64,000 nucleotides of DNA from Tubulanus polymorphus (taxonomy: Eukaryota > Nemertea > Palaeonemertea > Tubulaniformes > Tubulanidae). The position numbers and the translations under genes are program-made. A model generated the notes under the pieces. The model saw only the letters and a program-made list of their open reading frames with translations, was not told the DNA's origin and did not search any database. The DNA lies in assembly GCF_964204645.1 (NCBI RefSeq), contig NC_134034.1:8675414-8739413 (forward strand), written 5' to 3'. Below are positions 44,246 through 54,028 of the stretch, in pieces (position 1 is the stretch's first letter; the number at the start of each line of letters is the position of its first letter).

Positions 44246-44821
44246 TTATAGCGTCCACTGAATAGTTCCAGACTCCAAAGCCTGCAACAGACCCGCAGCT
44301 GACGCACCTTTTTTTGAAAGGCAATCAGCTAGTTGTTTATTCGAGTCGATCCAACGCAGCTCTTTCAGCGCACCATTTTCAATAACTTCTTTTATATCAG
44401 CTATATCGATTCTGAGACGTTTCTCAGTGACTGCTTTGTTGGAAACGACTGCTTCACACAGCGATTTACTATCAGTGAGGCATATCACATCAACTAAACC
44501 AAACTCCTTTCTGCCAAACATAAGCTCAGTGTACATCAAGCATAAAGGTAAGGCGGCATCAACCGCATCCGCTAAAGCTAACGTCTCACCCGCAAGGGTA
44601 CTTCGCACAACCCTACGGACCTTCTTTGAGCTCCAACATATTGGTGACATATTTGCATCCTCACCAACGAAACAAATAAAACAGCCACCTTGAGTACCGC
44701 CATCAGATAAATTCCCTAATGATGCATCACAATAAACCAACATTCTAGGATTCTTCAGATACTGAAATTGTATACTGACATTTTCAGCTTTAGCCCTTTT
44801 AATCACTTTATTCAACGCCAA
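44246..44821 (-). CDS. pol: Copia RNase H
   Basis: 191-codon frame with RMLVYCDASLGNLSDGG (first Asp), STLAGETLALADAVDAAL (Glu), VICLTDSKSLCEAV (Asp) and LKELRWIDSNKQLADCLSKK (last Asp region), the full Copia RNase H pattern. It ends with the stop at 44,246. The domain looks catalytically intact, though it is cut off from RT by frame breaks. Confidence 0.92.
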   Translation of the reverse strand: MALNKVIKRAKAENVSIQFQYLKNPRMLVYCDASLGNLSDGGTQGGCFICFVGEDANMSPICWSSKKVRRVVRSTLAGETLALADAVDAALPLCLMYTELMFGRKEFGLVDVICLTDSKSLCEAVVSNKAVTEKRLRIDIADIKEVIENGALKELRWIDSNKQLADCLSKKGASAAGLLQALESGTIQWTL

Positions 44822-46375
44822 AATATCTCCAACTTTTCCTTTCTTTATTGAGGATGCAAGCTGGCAGACATCGAATATTAAATCTGGTCTTGTTTGACGG
44901 CCAAGCCACAGAAGCTGACCTACTTTTTTTCCTCATCGCTGTCTTCTCATTTTCAGTAAGACAATCACTTCGGTTTTGTGCCCGGACACTACTAATTTTT
45001 ACGAATTCTAAATTTTGCTTATAGAAATCCTGATCGAGAGTCGTGACATCTTGCGATATGTTTAGATGCATACCAACATATCTGAAAGCCTGTACATCTT
45101 CCCTTCCAACGATAAATTTCTCTCGAATCTTGCAGATAACAGTTTTTTTTCAAATTATTCATCACCTCCCCATAGAAAATCATCAACATGACATAATAGT
45201 ATGCCAGTAAGTAGACCATTCTCTTCAAGCCAGTAGAAAACAGCTGGGTCATATTGACATATCCTTGCTCCCATACCAGACAAGGTGGATTTTACCTTCT
45301 TGTACCAACACAGAGAAGCATCACTGAGACCATAAACGCATTTTTTTTAACTGCCATAAATAACCATTTTCACAGGCTTCTTTAGGGGGTACCAAAAAGA
45401 CTTGTCTGTCAAAGTTGTCTCCTTGGAGAAAAGCACTTTTAATGTCCATTGACTTGGGCAGCCTTTTTTTTAGCAAGGATAGTTAGCACTATTTTCTGCG
45501 ACTCACTGGAACATGTAGGTGAATCTCTTTCAGCAGACAGTTTTTTTTTTCTTCGAACCCTCTCGCTACCAGTCTAGCTTTAGGTACCAGAACACCCTCT
45601 TTTCTTTTTCTTTCATATTACAGATCCATCTGGTAGATACGGCACGCTGACCATTATCATTGACTCTTTTGTACACTCCATGGTCTTTCCAGCTTTTTAG
45701 CTCTGCTTCTTTAGCTTGGTCAAAAATCCCATATTGCGCTACTAATACATCGGCATCGTCAATCGTTGGTTCGAGAACTTGAAGATTATCTAACTGATTT
45801 ATATCCACTGAACTCTGATATCTCTCGCCATCTGAATTTACTGTTGCAATATTGTACCAGTCTTTATATTGTGCAGTTTTCTTTCCAGCTCTGCCTATGA
45901 TGGTCCCTACCTGTGTGTTTCCATTTACTTCAAATTTAATCTGCTGACCCTTTTTTAAGGTTGGCTTCTCATTATCAACCACTCCCTGATTCAAAGCGTC
46001 ATCGGAACTGTTCACATTTCCGACCGTGTTGGGCAAAGTCTGGTTCTCAGATAACATATTATCAACAACTATTTCTTCAAGTCGCGCCGCAGTCCCAGTA
46101 GATGCGCTGTCAACTTTCTCGTTATCACTGGAATCCTGTTCGTTGTTGATTTTCTCGTCATCACTGTCATTATTTGACTGTACAACTGCCGGTTCGGTTT
46201 CATTTCTTACGGCAAACTTATCTTGTTGTTGATAACGTTTGTCATCATAAGGTTGATGATTAATCTCAGATACAGCTTTTTTAACCGACATGTGTGCACT
46301 CTGTTGAGCTGACCACCATGTCGAATAAATACCACAACTCCGTCCTGGCCAATAACTCGAGCAAGTCCCTTCCAT
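44808..46375 (-). pseudogene. pol: Copia reverse transcriptase
   Basis: The 46,375-45,566 frame has an acidic linker (NDSDDEKINNEQDSSDNEKV) and the RT entry ELKSWKDHGVYKRVNDNGQR followed by STRWICNMK. Downstream, in shifting frames, come LVPKARLVARGF, SMDIKSAFLQGD, VYGLSDASLCWY and GILLCHVDDFLWGGD, the last being the Copia YVDD-type box with Tyr replaced by His. Breaks occur at runs of A (minus strand) at 45,341-45,348, 45,463-45,471 and 45,541-45,550, and by a TAA after GGDE. A further frame ends near 44,808. Confidence 0.88.
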
Positions 46376-47392
46376 GTTGACTGGTCGGGCCTTTTATAGA
46401 ACACCTTGTCACCACTTCTATAAATTTCATAATTGTGAGTTCGAACCTGTTTTCGAAGGGCCCTTCTTATCTTCTCAGAACATTCAGCCTGAGTAAATGC
46501 CTGTCTTGCAGCAAACAGAGTCATAATGTGTTTTGCAATACCATTAGCTGTGGTACTTCCTTCTAATGCAGGCAGTTTGTCACATAAGACTGATGGTAAG
46601 TTGATTACAGACGAAAACTAGTTGATGTGCACTATACCCATGAATAGTACTTAGTGTATTCTTCGCCATTAGAGTCCAAGCTAAAGCTGTCTCCCAGTCA
46701 CAATCTCTATCGTCCTTGATTTTTGTAACAATTTCAGTTAGTGTCCTATTGTGCCTTTCACAAATTCCGTTACTCCACGGACTATACGCTGCCGTAGTCA
46801 ATATTTCGATGCCAAACTGTCCTCCCATTTCAATCATTTCTTCATTCATAAACTCACCACCATTGTCACTGAACAATCTTTTTGGTGGGCCGAAAACGCT
46901 AATCCAGTGCTTAATGAATTCATCTATAACATCATGCGCTCTTTTAGACTTTAAAATAGCACCCGCACTGTATTGCGTGTAGAGATCAATGATATGAAGA
47001 TACCATAATGATTCTCCTAACTGATGTAGATCTACTGCAACTGTCTCATTCCAATCTGAGGCCATGGGTAGCGAGACAGTTGGACGACTTAATGTTCTCT
47101 TGTACTTTTCACATAAATGACACTGAGTAACGACTCGTTCTAGAGCTTGACGAGTTTCTGCATCACTGATTCCTGCTTCCTCTAGAAGATTTTTCAACTT
47201 TTCTAAAGAAGCATGTCCAAATTGACGATGGAGTTTTAACATAGCCCTCTCTTTACTCTTCACATCGTCAGCAGTCTGAAGGATCAATACTGCTTCACTA
47301 CAAAAATCATCGTTATAATATCTATCACTACAGATATTAACACAGTAATGTCCCATAGAAGTTTGCTCCAATTTGATATTCCTCCCGAACAT
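46207..47392 (-). pseudogene. pol: Copia integrase
   Basis: The 270-codon frame 47,392-46,580 has the HHCC finger (HRQFGHASLEKL...CHLCEKYK) and the catalytic core: AVDLHQLGESLWYLHIID (Asp), KRLFSDNGGEFMNEE (Asp) and GICERHNRTLTEI (Glu). All three catalytic residues are present. After a frameshift near 46,610 the C-terminal part continues in 46,524-46,207 with SGDKVFYKRPDQSTWKGLAR and VVFIRHGGQLNRVH, the Copia GKGY-like C-terminal domain. Confidence 0.92.
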
Positions 47393-47469
47393 ACGGACTT
47401 CATCATTACCTACATTTATTATGGCATCTGCTTTTTTTAATGACGCTTTGCTAAGGAGCAGAGGAAGAT

Positions 47470-47760
47470 CTACATCGTCTGTAGATAATCGGCACGTATG
47501 ACCATCAAAGTTTGCAGGGATGATATCATTTTCAGACGAAATACTTTCCTACCGTCACCAAAACGGAAAAACCTGTTAGAAGATGTGACGACAATCTTAT
47601 CCCATTCGGAAGGTGATAATGAGTCAACATAATCATGGAGCCACTTCTTACCGCACACAGTTCTAGTACATCCAGTATCAATAACAGCGGCACCCAGAGC
47701 CTCTGTCATGAAAATTGTGTTGTCTTGTCTTCGCGAAAAGGACAACCTCATCAGAAACCT
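47470..47760 (-). pseudogene. pol: Copia aspartic protease
   Basis: AAVIDTGCTRTVCGKKWLHD contains the DTG active site; FRFGDGRKVF follows as in Copia proteases. The frame differs from Gag (a shift near 47,705), and a one-base loss in a T run near 47,535 breaks the link to integrase. Confidence 0.85.
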
Positions 47761-48516
47761 CTTCGTGTTGCATAGCATGCACTTCATCTGCCTTATGCGG
47801 ACAGTTCTTAGCCCAGTGAAAAGTACTGCCACAAACAGCACATCTAGTTCTCCGTCCAGATCTATCTCCAGATCTATGTTGAGCACCACGATTTTCCTGA
47901 TTTGCATACAATGTATCATGTTCTTCACCTTTGACCTTCACATCAGTACCATAACGTCGAAATTCATCATAATTGTCATCAGTAGACTGTTTGACTTTTG
48001 CCTCTCCAAATATCCGCTTGAGAGCAGATTTCATACTTGCTAATCTGAGGGTAGGTGAAGCTGTGAGAGCAAGCTGCTTCTCTTTTTGTTGTAATCCAGC
48101 TCCATCCAAGATTTTAAATGCCAACACAGCTTCCGGTAACTGCATGTTGCGTTTAACACACCGGTTGTTGAGCCTTTCAAATTCGATTATATAATCATTA
48201 ATTGACATACCTTCAGTCCGTTTAAATTTCTCAAAAGCTGTGTATATTGAGTATGCACTATCCGTGTCATCAGTCTTAAAAACCGTATCCAATTTTGTAA
48301 GCAAAGATTTCATTGCATCGTCAGCATTCAACGATGCCGTTGACAGCTCAAGAGCAGCAGCCCTCGCTTGTCCTTGCAATGTCAACGTCACTGCTAAAGC
48401 CTGCTTTTGACATCTAAATCCGTAACTAGAGTCCATATCTCAATCTCATCTTTCCACGATTGGTAATCCGTCGCTTTATCCAACAGCGGCGGATTTTTGT
48501 AGGCAACGGACGCCAT
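47678..48516 (-). pseudogene. gag: Copia Gag
   Basis: Capsid/nucleocapsid protein. ATG at 48,516 (minus) starts MASVAYKNPPLLDKATDYQS and WKDEIEIWTLVTDLD, then a one-base shift near 48,415 moves into the long frame with ALELSTASLNADDAMKSLLT, YIIEFERLNNRCVKRNMQLP and a single zinc knuckle CAVCGSTFHWAKNC (C-x2-C-x4-H-x4-C, intact). This is the UBN2/retrotran_gag2 type of Copia Gag. The upstream start is preferred over the inner Met at 48,436 because the text is conserved Copia N-terminus. Confidence 0.9.
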
Positions 48517-48534
48517 TTTGAAATGTACCAGCGA

Positions 48535-48557
48535 TTTTTTTTTTTTTTTTTTTTTTT
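48535..48557 (-). repeat. Poly-T (A on coding strand) tract in Copia leader
   Basis: 23 consecutive T on the plus strand just upstream of Gag. Confidence 0.9.
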
Positions 48558-48834
48558 AACACAATGCGGCGCCACCGGACGGTAAAAATGACGGCCACAT
48601 GCAACGAATTTTATTTAAACGAACGAACCGATGCAAACCTCAGCTACTCACACAAAACACAGCAACGATCTTTCTTTCGTCTCCTTTTTTTTTAAACAAA
48701 ACGATGAATAAAGCCCTTATTCCACTTTCGCACATTGAAACAAACTCCGACGACGAATTGCCATCCACAGCGGATCGTCTCGATGTCAACAGCCACAGTA
48801 GCTCACCGCACTACCAATCAAATTTAGTTGTTTC

Positions 48835-48846
48835 GCTCTGCTACTA
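48835..48846 (-). promoter_or_regulatory. Copia primer-binding site (initiator tRNA-Met-like)
   Basis: Two bases after the 5' LTR the minus strand reads TAGTAGCAGAGC. It differs by one base from TGGTAGCAGAGC, the complement of the 3' end of animal initiator tRNA-Met. Confidence 0.75.
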
Positions 48847-48848
48847 TT

Positions 48849-49006
48849 TGATAATCACCTTAATTTTCAGTAAGGCCTCTTACACGCATTGTAAAAGACT
48901 AATTCCTAAACACACAATCCACGCTCACGCGCAACCGAGCTCGGTATCCCTTCGCTGTCCCGTCAATTTTTCTAACCCCAAAAAGCCCAAGTCCACATAT
49001 CTAACA
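48849..49006 (-). repeat. Copia 5' LTR
   Basis: 158 bp, one difference from 43,887-44,044; bordered on the right by the target duplication. Confidence 0.95.
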
Positions 49007-49011
49007 GATCA
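49007..49011. repeat. Copia target-site duplication, right
   Basis: GATCA, identical to 43,882-43,886. Confidence 0.9.
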
Positions 49012-50035
49012 CGCGGGTTTTGCTAAAAAGAGAATGACTTACGCGACAGTTTTGAAAAAGAAAACGATTGTTTTTTATTTTAAAACGGACTTCTCGTCGT
49101 CCGAACACAAAGTCAGTTATTGTGTAGCATATCACTTTTGCTATCAATGTAAAAACGATCGCACCGATGTAAGCAAGTGCAAGAAATTCGGCGGGAGAAA
49201 TATATTCCGTTGCCGAAAGCTAGACGAATTCTGTCAAAGGCTGTTTACGTACATCCATCGCTGGGCATAGCGGGGCTAGTATTTGCTCATAACTTCAAAG
49301 CGTTCGATGGTATTTTCGTCTTAGAATACTTAATCTTGATTAATACTTAATCAACAATGGTATTATCCCTTCGATCATACAGGTCGGTGGTAAGATTCTA
49401 TCGAGGAAAGTCGAGCATACAGAAATGACAGTCTTGGATTCGCTTAGTTTCTTGCCGATGAAATGAGCGAAATTATCGAAGACGCTCGGCTCCGAAGAAT
49501 AAAAGAAGGGCTACTTCCCTTACGTTTTTTTAGACCCATAAACATGGACTACGACTGGCCGTTACCAGACGCTTGTTTTTATAACCCGGTCGGTATGGAC
49601 GCAAAAAAGCGATATTTTACATAGGTCCGTCGTCGAGTTTCAAGAACTGTTTTTTCGATTACTCACGTCGACTCCTACGAAAACTGTGCGACGAAGCGTT
49701 ACGGTCTCATCCCCATCGGCGGATACCGGCGAGGGGATAAGACGTCTAAGATGGCCGCCCGATGGCTGAAATTCGTCGCAGAAATGGAGAACATGCGATT
49801 GAACCACGCCTTGATCGGCGGCGAAGTACGAAGCGGTCCGTACAGATTAGACGGCTTCGACCATCTGACGAAAACCGGTCTACGAACTCAACGGTTGTGC
49901 GTCCGGTGTTAAAACGAAAGTGTCGCGTCGAGTCGTGTCACCCGAGACGATGGAGAAGAGTTCCTGATGTATGATAACGCGAGCACACAACATACATCAA
50001 GAATCGTGATTTTTGCAACAGACGTGTTTCAAAAA
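49012..50035 (+). pseudogene. polB: Polinton/adintovirus-type B-family DNA polymerase, exonuclease and nuclease-like part
   Basis: Resumes right after the Copia insertion. VFYFKTDFSSSEHKVSY is at the Exo I position but lacks the catalytic Asp/Glu pair. CVAYHFCYQC and CKKFGGRNIF are the Cys-rich insert; AHNFKAFDGIFVLEYL (from 49,285) is Exo II; NMDYDWPLPDACFYNP (about 49,540) follows. Then TSKMAARWLKFVAEMENM, LNHALIGGEVRSG and YRLDGFDHLTKT (49,741-49,860) match the nuclease-like region that carries VDGF/NGC text in these polymerases. The palm domain with DTDS is not in the window; sequence changes to MULE at about 50,040. Multiple frame breaks. Confidence 0.75.
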
Positions 50036-50046
50036 AACTCAGTGAG

Positions 50047-50336
50047 CTGATACATGGTTCATGGACGGGAATTTCCAAATGGAACTTTTGTTCGAACAGT
50101 TGTGTAATCCATGTCCCTCTTGCTGATTCTGCTATTTCTCCAGTTTATGCGTTCCTTCAAAGGAAAACTCAGGAAACTTATGAAGAATTTCGCACCGTAT
50201 TATGTGAAAAGTGCGATGCAAAGGGACTTTTTCTCTTGCCGAAAACTGTTGTGATAGATTTTGAGTTAACAGTTCTCGATGCGACAAAATCTGTGTTTGG
50301 ATTTTCGGTCCACTCGGTTGCTCGGTCGTTAGGTTA
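50047..50336 (+). pseudogene. MULE transposase fragment
   Basis: One frame reads HVPLADSAISPVYAFLQRKT, QETYEEFRTVLCEKCDAKGL and KTVVIDFELTVLDATKSVFG. Transposases of the Mutator-like superfamily have vP..yaLl..Kt..tY and then .DFE.a...a....fp, with the Asp as part of the DDE triad. The first Asp and last Glu are not included. The fragment starts directly where the polymerase sequence ends. Confidence 0.7.
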
Positions 50337-50479
50337 AGTCATATTTAGGTTTTTTTGGCAGGTAATGAGGATTTTAGCTCAAATTTACAACCGTTTTAGT
50401 AAGAATGTTTGTCACTAAGAGGCATCTCGATTATGTGTACGTGATATCAACGCGGTTGATATAAGCTTTGTTTCGGGAT

Positions 50480-51180
50480 CGAATAGGATTATAGTTAATC
50501 GTTAAACACTGTTACGAGCATTAGTCGATACAGGTGGTGCATCAATTTCATGTATTGCTAGGTCGACGTTCGAAAGATGTATCAAAAATCCTGTCATAGT
50601 CATTCGGATAGATGAGTATGTATAGCGCATTCAGGCCACATACAGATTTTATTGTAGGATTGGATTTTTTGGAGGAAAACAATGTAAAAATTGATCCCGC
50701 ATCAGGCGCTATTGAATTTAAAGATATTTCGATTACGTTAAAAATTATTATAAATAAATAAAGAGCTACACAGAAATAAAGCTAAAACTGTTAACAAGCT
50801 AGTTATCTCGCAGTGAAAGGTTATGCAAAATTGGAGACGGTAAGATCTTTGCTACTATCAATTGCTACTAATGAACAAGTTCAAAAAGACTATGTGCTTG
50901 GATGTGCATACTATGTAACTGATGATGATCGTTTTGATTTCGCGCATGACAGTACTGGTGCAAACATTTTCTCCATTGATGCTGAAACACCAAGTGATAA
51001 TGATGTAAAAAATAAAAATAGAAGATAATCTACGCAAAAAATATATTCCAGCAAACTCAAGATCGACTCCTGAACAAAAGGAGAGATTCATGTCCAACGA
51101 GGATAAAAGTTCCATTTCGGGGGAGTCGAGCAGACTGTCTAAAGTCAAATGTAATTCAGATCACGCATATAGAAACTCTC
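50480..51180 (+). pseudogene. Gypsy protease fragment (third Gypsy family)
   Basis: LRALVDTGGASISCIARSTF carries the DTG active site; after a frame change HTDFIVGLDFLEENNVKIDP is the C-terminal protease motif. Then LLLSIATNEQVQKDYVLG and RKKYIPANSRSTPEQKERF look like the spacer between protease and RT. No RT follows. The sequence differs from both other Gypsy elements in the window. Confidence 0.65.
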
Positions 51181-51186
51181 CCCGTC

Positions 51187-51235
51187 CTCATAAAGTGAAG
51201 CTTCGAGCCTCATAAAGTGAAGCTTCGAGCTTAAT
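51187..51235 (+). repeat. Short tandem duplication
   Basis: CTCATAAAGTGAAGCTTCGAG occurs twice with a 22-24 bp period. Confidence 0.85.
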
Positions 51236-51239
51236 GAGC

Positions 51240-52538
51240 CAACCACAAAAAGAAGGGAAGGAATCACATGCCATGAAATCCATCAGCTCTAAGCCACTTG
51301 GATGTGCTGGGAGAAAATGTGCAAAATTTCAATGAATTTTTCCCCCATTCTACTACTCGATGCTTAACCTCGTTTCATGACATCACAGAGCCCTTCACAA
51401 GGGCATCACTTGGAAATCCCGGGCTTTCTCGGTGACATTATCGAGAAGTGTTTTCTACCATTTACTTGTGACTTAAAGGGAAAACCGATAACCATGTATA
51501 TCATCATCAAAGTTTAACATGCTACAAAGTGCACCATGATTTCATCTTTATCAGCTGTTCAATATTGCAAATCCAAGAACAAGTCAAAGAATAAAAGTCA
51601 ACAAGTCAAAGAATACGTCATATAACCGATAGGATACCTACGGATAATCAACAGTGTCTCCATACAAACCGTTAATATATTTACGGTGGTCCAATGTCCT
51701 TAGCTCGTTGAAATATGTACGGTCTTATACATGCCTATATAATGTGTACATTCAACGAACCGTTCAGTACTTACAGGTAGCGATCCAGCTGTGGCAAGTG
51801 TATCGCGTACGGTACTGGTGTATTTTCGGGATTCGAATCGATTTGTTAGACACGGACATGCATTCATGGATGTAATTGTATAGCGCCATATTTGATAAAA
51901 GGTTGACCTAATTACAGTTTATTCAATTCTAATCCTGGTTCTAGACGCTTCACCGATATCTTTCATGGATTTTAGAATGGAACAACAAAAAGTTAACGAC
52001 GGCAGTAAGTTTCTTTTCTTTTCCTTGAATGATGTACCTTATAATGACGACACCATAAGGGCGTCCTAGGGGTGGGGGATGTTGGTATTTCTGATTATCA
52101 ATTTACCTCATACGAATTTTGTTTTAAGTTAAAACCACAGGAATAAGGGCTGTAAGTTTTGTTATAATTGTATTTTTACGGAAAGGAGAAAGAGAGAGAC
52201 ACCGGACAGGATAAGTCGGGCGCAATGCATAAGGCTACTCGCCCAAACTTCGATAGATAGTCGACCTCATTCATATCTCGTGATGAAGAAAACCGGACAG
52301 TGGATGTTAATCCAAAATAGGAATGGTATCGGATTCCAAAGAAAACGCTCTACGCGAGAATGAATTAATCTCTTGAAGTTCCGAAAAAAGATGAAATTTC
52401 CTTGTAAGACGAGCTACGCTAGAGAAAATATCAACAATGAACTCGACACCGATTCCTAAGTAGAATGAATGCTACCACTTAAGAAAATGAATTGATGCGA
52501 GACAGGATGGGGAAGCGACGCTGTTTACGGACGTTGAG
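51240..52538. other. No gene recognised
   Basis: Only short frames; a GAAAGGAGAAAGAGAGAGAC purine stretch lies near 52,180. No domain motif. Confidence 0.5.
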
Positions 52539-52608
52539 AGTAATTGGAAAATGAGGGTTTCAGATCAGAGGACGAGAGGATGGCACATCACTCATCACCA
52601 CAAGTAAT
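52539..52608 (+). repeat. Polinton terminal-repeat end (left end)
   Basis: About 63 of 70 bases match the reverse complement of 22,745-22,814. The bases to the left are unrelated in the two copies. Confidence 0.8.
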
Positions 52609-53245
52609 TTTTCCCCCTGATTAATGGGGGAGAGTGAAAACCAAACAGAAAAAATTATGTTAATGAAAAACAATATTATTGTCCATATTGTAAAAAATAC
52701 ATTGATAAATCTAATTAATCTCGACATGAAAAACTGAAAATCATTTTAAAAAATGTTATAGATTTTGAAACACCAGAAATTCAAATGAAAGAAAAGAACG
52801 ATTAAATGATATGAAAAATGACGAAATAAAATGTGAAGTTTGTAATGAATTTATAGAAAAAAATGAATTATAAAATACATCTCGAATCACAAAAACACCA
52901 ACAAAATTTGAATAAAAATATTTTAGGAACAGAATATTTTTATGATAAACCTCAACAAGTAAAAAACTAAATCTATTTCAAATAAACCTTTTATGGAAAA
53001 GGTTAGAAATTAAATCGATTTACTAGAAATAAAAGATACAATTGAAATTTTAGAAACATTAGGTAGTAAAATTGGTGCTGCAGCTATTATATTTAGATTT
53101 TTTAAAGGTTCAACAATAGAAGATTATAGCAAATATATTGAAATAATTGAAAAATTAATGGACTTTGCTAAAGATGTTGAATATCCAAAAATTAGTATTT
53201 CTGGAAAAGTAAGTTTTATAAAATCAGAAGAAACCAGAGGCCCAT
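52539..53245 (+). mobile_element. Polinton/Maverick remnant 2 (left end)
   Basis: Begins AGTAATTGGAAAA and shares 70 bp with the end at 22,745-22,814. The interior is AT-rich. Broken frames read YCPYCKKYID (52,675) and IKCEVCNEFIEKNEL (52,830), paired Cys motifs of a zinc-ribbon or finger protein, then DTIEILETLGSKIGAAAIIF and SKYIEIIEKLMDFAKDVEYP (53,035-53,190). Homology style stops at AGAGGCCCATGGGCCT (53,236), a 14-bp palindrome. Only the terminal part of the element survives. Confidence 0.65.
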
Positions 53246-54028
53246 GGGCCTTGAAGCATTGGTAGATTATACTGTGGTATTAAGTGGTTATAATGTTTTA
53301 CATCTGCCGGCAAATCTTCTATGACGATGTCGATTGGGAGGACCACCGACTTAAAGGTCTATTTTTCTAGTACGATTTTATTCCTGAAAATGAATTTATT
53401 TTCTGCCGAACGATTTAGCCTAGGCTATTTGTACTGTTAAACCTCGTTAATGCGATTGTTAGAGGTACGAATAGCTCATAGAGAGCCTCATCAAGAGTTA
53501 CGTGTAACAACGAAATCTAGGACTTTAGTAGATACAACGAGCGACACGTCGATTCTTTTTAGAGATTAGATTTCATGCAATTAAATGAGTATTTAGGAGA
53601 ATATATTGGTCAAAAACATGTAAGTTTAACCAGTTAATTTGTATTCTATTATGATAATGAATTATTTAAATAGGAACTTAATCTAAGATCTGTGTTCAAA
53701 TTTATCTAAGATCAGAGTTTAAATTCTATATGTTATTAATTTCAGATCAGCATTTCATGTTCGTTATGTCTCGATATTAAAATCCAATATAAATCCTAAA
53801 GAAAGGTCTTCTTCGCATCAATGGAGCCAACTACACTGATATGTTTTCGAACAGAAGAAGACTGCTGTATGTAAACGGATTGGACCTTGGACCACGAACC
53901 CATTAGAAAATAAACGTTGAAGAACTGTGAGTAAAGTTTATTACTTTACACACCATCAACTAGAACACCCAGTTACATAATTTCGGGTGCACTACTTGAG
54001 GCCTCCAAAGGGTGATATAGATTTAATC
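53246..54028. other. Unassigned; probable leader of the BEL/Pao element at its right end
   Basis: No gene. The last part (from about 53,800) may be LTR/leader of the following BEL element, since gag starts at 54,029; no second LTR is available for comparison. Confidence 0.35.

Larger units (their letters stand above)
43887..49006 (-). mobile_element. Complete Copia retrotransposon inserted in the polymerase gene
   Basis: 5,120-bp element on the minus strand with 158-bp LTRs starting TGTTAG and ending TTATCA (read on minus), a 5-bp target duplication GATCA on both sides, a tRNA-Met-like primer site, a purine tract, and gag-protease-integrase-RT-RNase H in the Copia order. The LTRs differ at one base (43,962 region: CACGCACACG versus CACGCTCACG), pointing to recent insertion, yet the coding region has several frame breaks, many at A/T runs. 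Confidence 0.95.

Noticed and set aside
44427..44693. Plus-strand frames antisense to the Copia genes, such as 44,427-44,693 and 46,716-46,982
   Set aside because: They are shadows of the minus-strand RNase H and integrase frames, which carry complete catalytic motifs.
43887..49006. The 158-bp direct repeats as a duplicated zinc-finger segment of the polymerase gene
   Set aside because: TG...CA ends, adjacent PBS and PPT, GATCA duplications and Copia genes inside show they are LTRs. The shared reading frame on both sides is coincidental.
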